NCBI GenBank assembly: GCA_033182465.1
Contig: CP137328.1
Location: forward strand, 1,612,001-1,676,000
DNA from: Sanghuangporus weigelae
Taxonomy: Eukaryota; Basidiomycota; Agaricomycetes; Hymenochaetales; Hymenochaetaceae
Direction of reading: 5' to 3'
DNA length: 64,000 nucleotides
Part shown: positions 45,197 through 57,019 of the stretch, piece by piece
Numbering within the stretch: position 1 is the first letter of the stretch
How the letters are laid out: the number at the start of each line of letters is the position of its first letter
Position numbers and translations under genes: made by a program
The notes under the pieces: generated by a model
The model's database searches: none
What the model was told of the DNA's origin: nothing
What the model saw: the letters and a program-made list of their open reading frames with translations, nothing else

Positions 45197-47257
45197 ATGA
45201 CTGCGCCTGCCGTTTTTCACCGGGATGAACGAGAGATACTTACAGCGGGCGATCCAGAGCAGCCATATGCACCTGACGCTGATCGTCAAGACAAGACACC
45301 TGTACTTCCGCCTGCTAGTATGGATCGTAGCTTCGAGCCATTCTCGTCTTCGCCATCTACTTCGCCTAGGACTTCCACTTCGCCGCAAACAGCTAATGAC
45401 GTGAGCGCATATACTCAGGACTCGGAACCTGTTCCCTTCTCCAGTACCCCCGATCTTGGTTCTAGGACGGCTTCCTCTTCTCCAGGCTTTGACTATGTCT
45501 CACAGTTAGTAGTTACTCCTCCGGAAGAAAAGTTTATTCGCACGTTGGACAGGAAGCTCCAAGGTCTGCTTAATGCGAAAAATCATGGAGACGTCTCATC
45601 TTCTGTGACACCCTCCCGTTCTTGCTCGGTGGATGAGGCATCGCAGACTACGGCGTCCGTAATCAGTGCTGTGAGATATGATACAGCACCATCATCAGTA
45701 GGCTCGGACATCTCTCATTTTTCCCTGAAGCGCAAAAGGACGGAGCCTCCTACCTGTGATACGACTGTCGAGCATGTTGAGTCAGTGGTCTATGACGATG
45801 ACGACACAGATCCAGAAGACAGTAGTACTCAGCTCAGTGTACCTGCCTGCAAGAAGCTTAAGGAAACGTCTTTCAACTATACCGTAACTGAAACTGCTTC
45901 AATGCGACGGGCTCGTTCACTCTCAGTCTCCTCTTCGCACGGGTCCCTTGTTCCTACAGAGAAAGCTTCTCCTTCACCTCCGTCTACTCCGGTATATAAG
46001 TCTCCAGCTGTTCCTATCATCGCCCCTCCTGAGTTTGTCTCTATTCCTCGTCCACCCATGTCTCCAGACGACGATTCCGAGGCGCGTCTCAAGACTCTCT
46101 TGAGGAGAGAAACAATTCTTCGTCGCCGCGAGGGATTCGAAGGGGGCATTGACGATATTTTTGACAGATCAACGACCACAGAACAAGTGGATGAGCTCCT
46201 CGGAATCAGTGAGGAAGTTCGCAGAGAGGTTGTAAGCTGGATGCTCCGGGTACGGTATCTTCACGTTTTTAGGCTATATGCGTTTCTAACTATTGCGTAG
46301 ATTACACCGAGCAAGAAATTGGACGTTGGCGAATTGCGGCATCAGCTGCGGACTTGCCCGGAAACGCGATTCCATGCCATACAACTTTTCACTCGTTACT
46401 TCATGCGAGTCGGCGACGCGATGCCCGTTGCTACCGGACGAGAGACACCGCTCATGAGACTCTGCCGAAAGCGTATCACTTGGGACGTCGCTATGAGCTG
46501 CCTAGCTCTCGCTGTCAAGGCTTGTACATGTACTTCTTTCCTTGTTCGCATATGACCGAGCTTTGAGTTTAGTTCAATCGTGACTTCTTAAACCCGTTCT
46601 CTCCTGTATACTCACGCGAGTTTCTCGTCCTTGCTCCTCATCCCATGTCTCATGATGACTTCGAGGTACGCACTAATACCCAATTGAGGGGCAAAACTTA
46701 ATTCATGTCACTTAGATCTCTCAGAAGGACGTTCTTCAAGCGCTGAACTACGAGATACGTGATATTACTCCTGGACCATTCATGACGGAGATTTGGGGAA
46801 GCCTTCCATCGCTGCGCAGGCTCCTCTCCTTCCCAGACGGCTGGGAGCTTACGCAGCTCAATGCGTGGCAGATTTTGAACGCGGGTGCTGCAGGTAACTC
46901 TGTTCGTTCTTCACAAAAGCCTCTTTGATGCATGTCCTTGCAGCGAGTGAGATGATCCAGTTTCCCATGTCTTTGCTTACGGCAGCTGCTGTCATTGAGG
47001 GCGCCGTAGTTGCACTCATGGATAAATTTGAAGAAGAAGCAGAAGAGTCGGACTCTGATGTAACAGTCAGAGAGGAAGCGGAAGCTGTTATTGCCGACAC
47101 GGTCATGGACATCAAGGAGCTTATGGACATTGCGTCGGTATGTCCAGCCATAGGATGTATGAAGGACTGTAGATTACACATACTTACACATACCTTGAAG
47201 GTTGACATGAAGCGCTGCCGAAGATGGTTACGAAAGGTTATACGTGCAGCTTACTGA
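45197..47257 (+). CDS. Cyclin-box-like protein with disordered N-terminus
   Basis: Six exons: 45197-46249, 46301-46519, 46573-46665, 46716-46893, 46944-47137 and 47201-47257, 597 aa. The first about 330 residues are Ser/Pro/Thr-rich and disordered with a KRKR cluster. The C-terminal about 260 residues read like a cyclin fold: EVVSWMLRITPSKK, ETRFHAIQLFTRYFMRV, WDVAMSCLALAVK, then PVYSREFLVL, QKDVLQALNYEI and a helical second half. Upstream in-frame residues before the ATG at 45197 lack an ATG start. The second intron has no GT donor in the right phase; the only frame-keeping junction is AAG|GCTTGT at 46519/46520, a GC-AG intron. Alternative donors at 46524 or 46530 would break frame. A cell-cycle or transcriptional role is possible but is inference. 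Confidence 0.6.
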
Positions 47258-47809
47258 GCATACTTCCTTCAACAGTAAACCGCCATCCTTCATCATCCAC
47301 AACTCTCGACACGTTACCTACAGCAAAATGCACTAAATCTCTCGTGCACTAATTCTGCGTTCCGATTGTTCACTTTCATAACCTAGTCGTCAGGTATTCG
47401 CTTTCCATGACATATCATACCCATGGACTATCACTCTAGATGATTTTTCCTGTCGTGGATCAGTGCTGGAAATCACCATCAGCTTACAAACTCATAGATG
47501 TTATGACCACGTATTTTAGCAACTTTGAACTCATGTAACTTACGCCATAGCCGTGGATCAAAATTCAATTTCTGCGGAATTACAAAACGGGATGTCTGTT
47601 CGTACGAGTCTTCTTCCGGAGCTTGGAAAATTCGAGCGAACGACGTGTTGGTGGCACGTGCTGCGTGTCTCCTCTGCTCTTACTTCCACTGTTCCTCTTC
47701 CACTGGCCGAGGGTCGCCAACGCAGTCGTCAAACGCTTTTCACTGTTTGCGATATAGCCTGGACAAGCTCTCAGTGTGACTCTGTTTCACTACAATCTAT
47801 TGAGGAAGG
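47258..47809. other. intergenic: GPI13 promoter region
   Basis: About 0.55 kb between two + strand genes. Open frames that overlap the GPI13 start in another frame are not supported. No gene seen. Confidence 0.55.
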
Positions 47810-50800
47810 ATGTCTGGAGGGTGGGAATGGCGACCGAGAGGGACACGTCTGGCGATTGCAGTCCTTGGCTGGGTTTTCCTGACGCACATGGCCGGCCTGT
47901 ACCTCTTCACTCGAGGATTCCTGCTTACGAGAATGGCGCTTTCAGATATAAGTAGCTGTCCAGATGAGAGCTGTACTCTACCAGCGACGCACCAGCGCGT
48001 CGTGCTACTCATAATCGACGCTCTTCGTTTCGATTTCGTCTCGTCCGACCCACCTGAACCGCGCTCGCCTTATCATCATGATGTTCTGACACTTCCGAGA
48101 GAACTTACATCGAAGTATCCGGATCGCTCGTTTTTGTTCAATTCGTTCTCGGACCCGCCGACTGCGACGCTCCAGAGAATTAAAGGCATTACAACTGGTT
48201 CACTACCAACCTTTGTGGATATTGGGTCGAATTTTGCAGGATATGCTATCGAGGAGGACTCGCTTATTAACCAACTACATTTGGCGGGAAAACGGGTACG
48301 TTCAATTCTCTGTTTGGTCTGCTGGTTCGTGTGTGAAAGTGAAGGTTTCGCGGAATCAGGAAAGGAGACCATTATTTTGCTTCATATTGCCAGTTCTGTT
48401 GAAATCTTGGGTCTTATCTTTGACGTGTTCGGCTTACACTTGCTGATAGTCTTCTAGGCTGCTTTTATGGGTGACGATACCTGGATGACGGTCTTCCCGA
48501 CACTCTTCGCTGCAAATATGACCTATCCTTACGACTCATTTAATGTGGAAGACTTGCATACGGTTGACGAGGGCGTGATCCGTCACCTGTTCCCATTACT
48601 CGAGGATGAATCACCTTCTTGGGATGTAATAGTGGGTCATTTCTTGGGAGTCGACCATGTAGGACATCGAGTCGGTCCAGACCATCCAGTGATGAAAGCC
48701 AAGTTGTCGCAGATGGACGATGTGCTTCGCCACGTTATTGATGGACTTGATGACGATACGCTTCTCGTCGTCCTGGGAGACCATGGAATGGACAGAAAGG
48801 GCGACCATGGTGGGGATGACGTTTTCGAGACTTCCGCCGCTATGTGGATCTACAGCAAAGGCGTAACTTTGCAAGATGCCTCGTCTTCGAACATAGTTCC
48901 AACCGAGATTCTAGAGCGAAAAGCTTATCCTGGATCCGTTGTGGAACATCGATGGATACAACAAATCGATATTGTGCCGACATTGGCTCTTCTACTTGGT
49001 TTGCCCATACCGTTCAATAATCTCGGGTCCGTCATCCCCGAGCTATTTTCCCGGGGATCGGTTCTTGCTGAAGCCATCAAGCTCAATGCTGCTCAAGTGA
49101 AACGATACTTAGAAGCATACCATTCCGGCGCTTCTGACCAGGAACTCATCTCGAGATGGTCCTCTCTTGAAAGCACATGGCATAATGCTACTTCCGATTC
49201 TGGCCCGTCGGCCTACTTCAACTACACGCGGCATGTGCTGAATGTGTGCCGCTCGTTGTGGGCGCAGTTCAATGTTGGACAGATGTCCATTGGTTTGGGC
49301 TTATTGGCGATGTCAGTGGCCACCACCGCAGGTCTTTACGCCCGTTTGGGGACCATTTCAGACTGGGAGAACTGGGCTACTAAGCGTATTAGAAAACTCG
49401 TTCGAGTATCCGCTGTGAGCCTTCTTGCGAGCCCAGTCATCTACTTCGCTTGGTGTCACGTTAGTTCCGAACTGGGTTTCATTGATGTCATGCTTGCGAT
49501 TCCAACTTTCTCTTCCTGCATGGCTATGCTAGTAGACCTGTTTCCTAGCTTCACTCTTCACTCCGTGACTTCGTATCCTGTAATCCTACTCTTACATTTC
49601 CTACTTTTCTTCTCGAATTCCTTCACTTTTTGGGAAGACCGTATTGTGCCATTCTTCCTCATCAGCTCTTTGATTCCTGCCGTCCGTGTTGGATTCACAG
49701 CTGCAGATGAACGTTTACGGAGACGCATTTTGTTCTTCTCGGCTATCTATGCAGTTTGTGTGCGTCTCATGGCGTTCAGCACTGTATGCCGAGAAGAACA
49801 ACAACCTTATTGCCACGTCACTTTCTATACCTCGTCGGCGCAGTCTTCTTCCCCAGTGTTACTCGTAGTACTATCCATTCCTATTTCCATTATCTTACCG
49901 TCCGTCTTCCGTCGATTCCTCGCTATTTCGGCATCGGATAAGGGCCTCGTGCCGAAGTTCCTGTCTTACGTTCTTCGACCCGCGCTCGTCATGAGCAGTG
50001 CGAATTGGATGCTGGAATGGGCAGAGTCGAAAGACCTGTTTGGACTCGAATGGGCCGTGACTTCGCGTGCTATTCGTTCAATACTAGCAAGCTGTACATT
50101 CGCTGGGGTTTTGTTGGGTGGGTTGGGTCTCTGGTGGCTCAATCCTCTCTGCATTGACATTCGCGTATCCAAACCTTCAGGAGGCGAGTCAGATGCGGGC
50201 GCTAAGCCCAAGACCGTTGTCGTTATTAACTCGAATGCGTACGGAGCTCCATACCTGCTGTTTTGGGCCGTCGCTTTCTCATTCGTGTACCTTGCGACAC
50301 AACTTACGGGTCAGATCATCTTGGCTCTTTCTGCGGTCGCGCTGCTCGCGCATCTTGAGGTGGCCGATAGCGTTCGCGATGCCGAAGCGCTCGCTCGCGC
50401 TTTCTCCGGATCGAAGCTATCCACTGTGTTGGATGCAGAGAAGCTGGAAACCCCTCCATTCTCTTTCAGTCAACTTTCAACGCTAGCGTTACTCGGTCTG
50501 CATGCATTCTATGCAACAGGACACCAAGCGACCATTGCATCGTTACAATGGAAATCAGCATTCTTATTTACGAGTACCGTATCAGCAATGTCGCGAGTCT
50601 CCGTCGTACTTAATACCGTCGGTCCAGTCGCAGTACTAGCGCTCGCGGCGCCGCTACTTGCATGCTGGCAAGTCGTCGTCCCAACACCCGGAGCACCCGT
50701 TGTCTCACGCACACGCGTCACGGGCGAGTCTGTACGAGCAGCCATAGGGATTATGCTCTACTATTCCGTCTTGCTTTTGAGCACGGCAGCGAGCGCGGCT

Positions 50801-50974
50801 CTTCTGCGAAGACATCTGATGGTATGGAAGGTATTCGCGCCGAGGTTTATGGCTGCTGCCATTGAGCTTGTCGCTGTTGATTTGACGGTTCTTGTTGGTG
50901 TTGGCATTGGCGTGAGTAGGACGACCTCGGCTGTGTCAGCTTTGTTACAGCGCACGGCACAAAAGACTACTTAA
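47810..50974 (+). CDS. GPI13: GPI ethanolamine phosphate transferase 3 (GPI13/PIG-O)
   Basis: ER membrane enzyme that adds ethanolamine phosphate to the third mannose of the GPI precursor, the link later used to attach proteins. Two exons (47810-48295, 48458-50974) give exactly 1000 aa, within family range. An N-terminal membrane segment (about 12-30) is followed by a lumenal alkaline-phosphatase-superfamily domain. Its motifs are IIDALRFDF, the nucleophile region GITTGSLPTFVD, MGDDTWM, GHFLGVDHVGH and GDHGMDRKGDHGG, with all metal-binding residues in place. From about residue 430 on there are many hydrophobic segments to the C-terminus, as expected. The intron of 162 nt is longer than usual but both ends are canonical and the frame is kept (LAGKR joined to AAFMGDDTW). 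Confidence 0.95.
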
Positions 50975-51830
50975 GTAGTTGTTCACCTCAATACCGTGAC
51001 TGTACTTCACCGCATAGACATAGATGGCCGCGTGCCACCAAAATGCATTTACATAGTCTACAATGGAACATCTGTCTGGACAAGAAAGCAAAGGATGTCC
51101 TCGGTCATCGGAAATATTGTCGCTACGGAAAGTGTACGTACACGATCTCATATTTGACCTTCCGGTGCTCTCGAAGACGGTTAATCGAGGCCAACGGGTA
51201 TTTCCAGTGAATCAAGGTTCGGGATCCACCAACTTGAACAACTGCACAATCTTGTAGTGTCCTAGATCTAAAGAAACGACATTGGTAAGCCCTCCCGATC
51301 GCTCGTCAATAAGACATCTTTATACAAAACGTCCTTCGCCACTTCGCTCCAGCATTTATTAGCAAGGGATGCTGCGAATAACGTTGGTTGCAAGACGGTT
51401 TTTGTATACAATAGTGGTGCATGATGAACTCGTCGATCGTTGTCGATTTGTTAGGAAAATGCTAGAAGGAGATTGACCGGCAGATATTTCCATTTGCTGA
51501 CTGTCGTTTTTTCGACAACATCGGCCGGGATTCCAATGTAGCCTTCTCGAGCCGGATGATTGGGCAGTAGGAAGGACATGGTTAGAACCTAGAAAAGAGA
51601 TGCGTTCTAGCACTAATAAGTAATTGAGAGGCCGATCCCATCATCCTCGGACCCCTTTTATATTGTCGCCAAGAGGATCCTGAGATATACACTGAGCGCG
51701 AGATCGAAAACACGCTCACAATCATCGATGTGAAGGTGAAGATCCCGAGGAAACGGAATATGAAGCAAAGGTAAACGATCGGACATTTGGATCATTATCG
51801 TCCTACCATAGCAAAAATACATTTACAAGA
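50975..51830. other. intergenic between convergent genes
   Basis: About 0.86 kb between the stops of GPI13 (+) and the Rieske-DUF455 gene (minus), so it holds two 3' UTRs. Short open frames are unsupported. Confidence 0.6.
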
Positions 51831-53475
51831 CTACCCCGCTTTTGATCCAGGAAGCTCAAGTTTTGGCTGTTCCCTCAGCTCTCCAGCCAAATCCTCATAA
51901 AAATCCCTCGTCAATCCAGCCTTCTCCCGATCTTCAACATTGAACGGTCCCTTCAGATGCCCCGAGAAATGAAGATGCACTTCCTCGCGGAACGTCTGGA
52001 CGGGATCCACGCCTTGCTCCGCGCAGAGGAAGGTGAACCATCGGTGACCAGCGGTGACGTGAGTAAGCTCGTCGTTGTGGATTATATTGAGCGCTTCGAC
52101 GCTTTCTGTATCGCCTTGCCTCGCGAACTTGGCGATTGTTTGAGGATTGACGTCGAGTCCGCGTGCTTCGTGTACGAGGTGCACGATTGCGAGTCGGGAT
52201 CGGAGGGAGTGGGCAGTTTCGGTTGCGGACGACCAGAGTGCTGCGTGGATGGGGAGTGAACCATACGCCGTGTCTAGCGCGGCGAGACGGGACAGCAGCA
52301 GAGAGAAGTGCTTTGCCTCATCAAGCGCGACTTTTGAGAAGTCGGAGAAGAATTGGAGCGGCAAAGTTGGATTTGTTGGTCCGAAGCGGGCAATGGCATC
52401 CCAACTAATACTCGTATGTTAGCTTGACGAAAGAGCTCAGGACCGGAGACTTACGCCAGGTCAATCCTAAAGTCACACTCCGTCAAGACTGATTTATTGG
52501 TCAAATGAGTCTGCAGTACTTACGCCCACTGTTCAATGTTTGCAAGAGCATGTAACATTGCGGGTCTTCCCTTCCGTTTTGCCGCTCGGCCCGGGTCGAC
52601 AAATTTCATTATATCCAGTCTTGGTGGGAAGTTAGGAGGTTTCGGAGCATTCGTACCTCTTCCGATAGACGCCAGCTTTCCTGAGCGGAAGAGCTGCACG
52701 GCATGTCTCGTCCGCTCGACTTTTAGTTGTGGATGAGGAGTGCTGAGTATGAGAACGGCCCATTGGATGAGCGTTTTAGGTGGGCTATCTTTAGGCACAA
52801 TGTCCTCCGGTATTGTGATGAGATCTGGCATGGACTGATCGGATGCTGCAAATATACTTTTGGGCGGTGGTGGGTCCGCAAATTCTACGAAAATAATATG
52901 AATTAGATCAATCGTTACTCATACGAAGAAGGTTTGATGGGCATACCTTCCGACACTGGCCTGAACTCTACCAGTCTCCAGCTCTTTCCTTCTTCGGGTG
53001 CTTCGATCCAAACCATACCCTCATCCTTACCATCCTTCCTCCGGACGTCAACTCTATATACACAAGCTCTTAGCCCAGTATCACTTTGCCCCGTTCGCAT
53101 GTCAAAGTCGTATCTGAAAGGAAACATAAGATCTAAAGGTCTTCAATTGACATCTATAGATAGTGCACCTGTGCCAAGGGCAAACAGCAACGACGCCACT
53201 CTCGCATTCCTCAATGTCTGCATGAGACATGTCAGCGCCCAGATGTGGACAAGCTGATTCCATCACATATAGTTGCTCAGAAATGAAAGAAGCATCGTTG
53301 GTAACAGAGCCGGTGGCAAGACGAAAAAGGAGAAGTGAGCGATATACACCTTCACTTGATCGTAGAGTTAGCAGGTATCGCGTATGGGATAGGATTTTTA
53401 AGACAGGAACTATCCTATGTCGATTTTCAGTCAAGTTGTGAAAAATACTATCCACACGTACTCAATGAAGTCCAT
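51831..53475 (-). CDS. Rieske [2Fe-2S] domain fused to DUF455 (ferritin-like) protein
   Basis: Six minus-strand exons (53475-53462, 53354-53169, 53113-52947, 52884-52524, 52466-52455, 52404-51831) give 437 aa. Residues about 5-120 form a Rieske domain with both cluster motifs: CPHLG and CPWHRYDFD, the latter created exactly by splicing 53169 to 53113. A linker (DPPPPKS) leads to DUF455, a ferritin-like four-helix family whose metal-type residues are seen in EAKHFSLL, EARGLDV and NDELTHVTAGHRWF. The 12-nt exon 5 (IDLA, with split codons) is needed to keep frame. Such a pairing suggests an oxidoreductase in which the Rieske cluster feeds electrons to a di-metal site; that is inference. Divergent from the TatD gene with a 363-nt shared promoter. 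The 14-nt first exon is the least certain part. Confidence 0.85.
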
Positions 53476-53838
53476 AACCAGAAAGTTCGGGACTGGAAAC
53501 GAGCCAAGCAGACAAATTTTCTCTGTTGAGAACGACTCCGCAATGCCGTCTTCTTCGGATAAAATCAGGAATATAGTGATTGAATAGCTCTCTGAGCAGC
53601 TTTAACTGAAATGAAATTGACAAACCTGTCCTGAAAATTAAAACTAGAACACGTGATCTATTACTTCTCTAACGCTTGGAAAATCGTTCTCATCTGCTTA
53701 CCACCATCTTTCGCATATCTCATCCTGTCTCGGTTACTCTTTCGTTGCTCTTTTAAGCCAATCTTTTCTCAAAGGTCCGTCAGTTTTCGCGGGTATTGCG
53801 CAAGGTCATCATTAGTTCGTCCGGGAGTACGAAATAGA
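53476..53838. promoter_or_regulatory. Divergent promoter region between Rieske-DUF455 and TatD genes
   Basis: 363 nt between two divergent start codons, with pyrimidine-rich tracts near the TatD side. An in-frame extension of the TatD gene without ATG runs through part of it; I treat that as 5' UTR. No specific motif identified. Confidence 0.5.
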
Positions 53839-55093
53839 ATGGGCAAGAACAACAAGAAACGGCCAGGACCTCCTGAGGAATCCCAATTGTTCCTCTCGTC
53901 ACTCGAAGCTTCTGCAGAACCGATTATCGATACGCATACCCATTTACTCTCGACCTTCTCCGCTTACCGAAGCAAATACACCACGGGAAAGTACGAATCT
54001 GTGTTTGATTTCGTACGAGGTGTTTATGAAGGAAAGAACGTGGAGGTGATAATTGATGTATACTGCGAAGCACCTGTGCAGTCACAGTGGAAAGAGTTGG
54101 CGGACTCGGCATTGACTCTGGAGCTCAGGCAGGAAAAATGGAATGGGATAGAGTATTGGTTCGTCATGGGTAAGTTTCTTCAAGTTATTCGTGACCGTGT
54201 CCGAGAGATTAAAGATTCCATTGTATATTCAGGTGTACATCCGTAAGCGAATTGAGCTACCTGTCGGCTGATTCCTGATGTTGTTTCAGACACGAATCTA
54301 AGGACTACACTGATGAAGTAGAGGCGCACATGTTCGTCCGGTCAATTACTAATACTCACTGTCCGTACCTCATGATTCTCAAGATTAGAAGCAATGACAC
54401 ATCCTAGAAATGTCGGCTGGGGAGAAATCGGCTTGGACTACCATTATGATCTTTCGCCACGCGACGTTCAACGAAACGTCTTCATTCGACAATTGCAGCA
54501 CGCTGTGAGATTAGGGAAGCCATTGACTATCCACACACGAGAGGCTGAGGAAGATACTGAGCGTATCTTGAAGGAGCATGTACCTAAAGATTATAAGGTG
54601 AGCCGATGAATTTCATCGCGGATAAACAGCCGTACTGAGGAGCCTAAGATTCACGTTCACTGCTTCACCGACTCTCCAGAGTTCGCAAAGCGACTATTAG
54701 ACCATTTCCCAAACTTGTATATCGGCATTACAGGTACGCAGTTCGTCCTGCGCGAAAGAAAATCATTTCAGTGACGCCGTCTTATTTCAAGGTGTCATAA
54801 CTTATTCGACGAATTTTAACACCTCGAGTATCATCAAGAATCTCTGCACGGGATCGTCCGGACCAATGCGAATAGTTCTTGAGACGGACGCGCCTTACAT
54901 GGTTCCTGGTAATATCTACAAAGCGCTTCCGGAGCTCAAAAGTGGCGCCCGCTTCCCGATTTGTCACACTGCTATGATCCCATGGACTGCAGACTTTATC
55001 GCCAGCGTTGCGAAGGACGTGGGCTCAGACTACGATAGGGACCGAGTGATGCACGAGGCGAGGGAGAATGCAAGGAAGGTGTATGGTGTGTAG
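53839..55093 (+). CDS. TatD-type metal-dependent hydrolase (putative deoxyribonuclease)
   Basis: TIM-barrel hydrolase of the TatD family, 3'-5' exonucleases linked to DNA repair and apoptosis. Six exons (53839-54169, 54233-54242, 54290-54331, 54384-54597, 54649-54733, 54792-55093) give 327 aa, normal for the family. Metal-binding motifs are all present: IDTHTHL, GVHPHES, GEIGLDYHYD, IHTREAEED, VHCFTDS and ETDAPYM. The first HPH motif is assembled from a 10-nt micro-exon (54233-54242) plus the next exon, so both splice events are needed for activity. The start chosen is the first ATG giving the basic N-terminus MGKNNKKRPG. Confidence 0.95.
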
Positions 55094-55388
55094 ACTTAAT
55101 TAGATAATAGAGGTAAGGACTCTTGTTTTTCACGCTTCATTTAGCAATGAAAGTGCTAATAAATTAAAAGGAAGATTGTAGCTTAGACATTGAGAGGATA
55201 CACCAAGTCTAGTATCTGCTAGACTTTGTCTATCGTCTGGAGTAAAGTCCAAGAATCTATGAAAGAGAGATAAAAAAGAAACCGAAGAAAAGGAAACATG
55301 TGAAATACAATTCAGCAAGTCTACGCTACTGAATCGGCTACTTTGCAGGCTAGCTGCAAAGCAAACGTTTCTTACGACTTCTTTGCGT

Positions 55389-56499
55389 TTATGAAAATCC
55401 ACTGAGCTCGTCAGTTGGCACGCTGTCGAAACCGCTCGTCGACGTCGAGAAGCTGTTGGAAGTGGAAACTGGAATATCGCTGCCTATGACCTGACTGTCG
55501 AATGAGTCACCGCTTGGACCGCCACTAGTTCCAGAAGGAGCAAGGACAGTGTCACTGTCGGAGCCACTACCGCCGAAACCACTGTCGGTACCGGCAGGAC
55601 TTTCAGTTGTATCAGTCGGGCTGCCAAAACCACCCGATGTGTCTGAAGGACTGCCAAAGTCACTTGCGGAATCTGAGGGACTACCGAATCCGGTGTCCGA
55701 GTCTGTAGGACTGCCGAATCCGGTGTCCGAGTCAGTAGGGCTGCCGAAACCAGAATCACTCATGCTGTCAGTGGGTTCACTACTGAGACTGTCGGTCGGG
55801 GCGTCGCTCAAGCTATCGGTATCAGTGCTGTTAGCTGCGCTGTCATCTGTAGGAGCACCGAACGTTGCGTTCGAGAAAGGCCTGAAAATTCTCATCAGCT
55901 TTATTTTCTTTGGAAATAATCTGGTCGACACTCACGTTTCCTCCGTCGCGTTGGTGATACGAAGACCGTACGAGCTGGCCTCGGAACCGTTGTTGGCAAA
56001 GTGGACCGCGCATTGCACAAGTCCGTTCTCTGGGCACCTGAAATATGCTTCGGCGATGGACGCTGCACCACTCAGAGCCTGGCCGGTGGTGGAGTCCTGA
56101 TCCAACAAATAATTAGTTCTAGGACTATGGAGCAAAGAGTGGGATAGGCGTGTACCAGGACCATGAGGGATTCAATATTGGTTGCATCGCCTGCTGTGCA
56201 ACCGGTCATCTCGGTAGCCTGGCAAGTGTAGCTGGATGAAATGTGAGTATCACTTATTAATCGCCAGAAGATAAATTGTCTGATGATGCTCACTTTGAGT
56301 CCGTCGTGCAAGTGAAGAGCTCGACCGCCCAAGGACCAGCAAGTGGCCCCTTTGCAGTGCATCCGAGTTCACCAGTGATCTCCTGGACTTGGCGCTTGCT
56401 AGTCTTAGGAGCAGTAACGCGAAGAACAGATGGCGAGGCTACAGCGCTACCGAGGAGCGCTGCAGTGCTAACAATGATTGCTACGGACCTGAAATGCAT
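55389..56499 (-). CDS. Secreted cysteine-containing protein with SPTDSDTGFG repeats (S1)
   Basis: Unrecognised secreted protein. Four minus-strand exons (56499-56294, 56231-56156, 56096-55936, 55881-55389) give 311 aa. A signal peptide (MHFRSVAIIVSTAALLGSAVAS) is followed by a dibasic KR site. A domain of about 125 residues follows with paired cysteines (GCTAKGP, FTCTTD, YTCQATEMTGCTAGD, FRCPENGLVQCAVHF). The last about 160 residues are Ser/Asp/Gly/Thr-rich and contain tandem GFGSPTDSDT-type repeats. No GPI signal or membrane helix is obvious at the C-terminus (ends DELSGFS). The next gene (S2) is a paralogue of the Cys domain without the repeat tail. Could be a cell-wall or interaction protein. 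Confidence 0.8.
55590..55790 (-). repeat. 30-nt coding tandem repeat in S1
   Basis: About six imperfect units of 24-30 nt encode GFGSP-T/S-DS-type decapeptides. Two adjacent units (about 55678-55737) are almost identical in DNA, pointing to recent unit duplication. Confidence 0.75.
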
Positions 56500-57019
56500 G
56501 TCGATTAGAGGTCTCCTCTGTGTATCAGCTAGATCCTAGAATGCAAGAGCGAGCAAGGTGGGATGCAGAAGTGCATTGAGCTTCTGAGTATCGATGCTAT
56601 ATATGCTCACTATGCATCTTCATACGAGGTTTGCCTGTTGCACACCTCTCGAAGGCATGCTCGAGTCGCAAAGGATATAGAGAGAGACTGTATTCTCAGC
56701 TGCTGGATTGGCAAACAAAGACAGGTATGCACAACTTTGCGATTGTTGTCCTTTTACTTTCTCACGCAATGATCGATCGTCTCTGATAGGTGGACTGCAT
56801 AATATTTGGAACTTTCAGAGTACGAATACGCGGACAGGCGAGTCTATTTGAGAAACGAATAAACGGGAGTGTAAAACTACATGAAAGATGGAGAATAGTG
56901 ACCGACGCCAGACGAATACTCTGGGGTTCTCCTGGACATCGCTAGGATTTTACGCGCAAACTAAGGACATTGGTCTCATTAAACATGCCTATACAGTCTT
57001 GACACTGAGATTCTTCGTG
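56500..57019. other. intergenic: S1 promoter and S2 3' flank
   Basis: About 0.5 kb between two minus-strand paralogues. No gene seen. Confidence 0.55.

Noticed and set aside
47525-47882. Open frames overlapping the GPI13 start on the + strand
   Set aside because: They use other frames than GPI13 and show no signal, domain or splice support.
53653-53838. N-terminal extension of the TatD protein with a hydrophobic stretch (possible targeting peptide)
   Set aside because: The extension has no ATG start; the first ATG at 53839 gives a family-sized protein.
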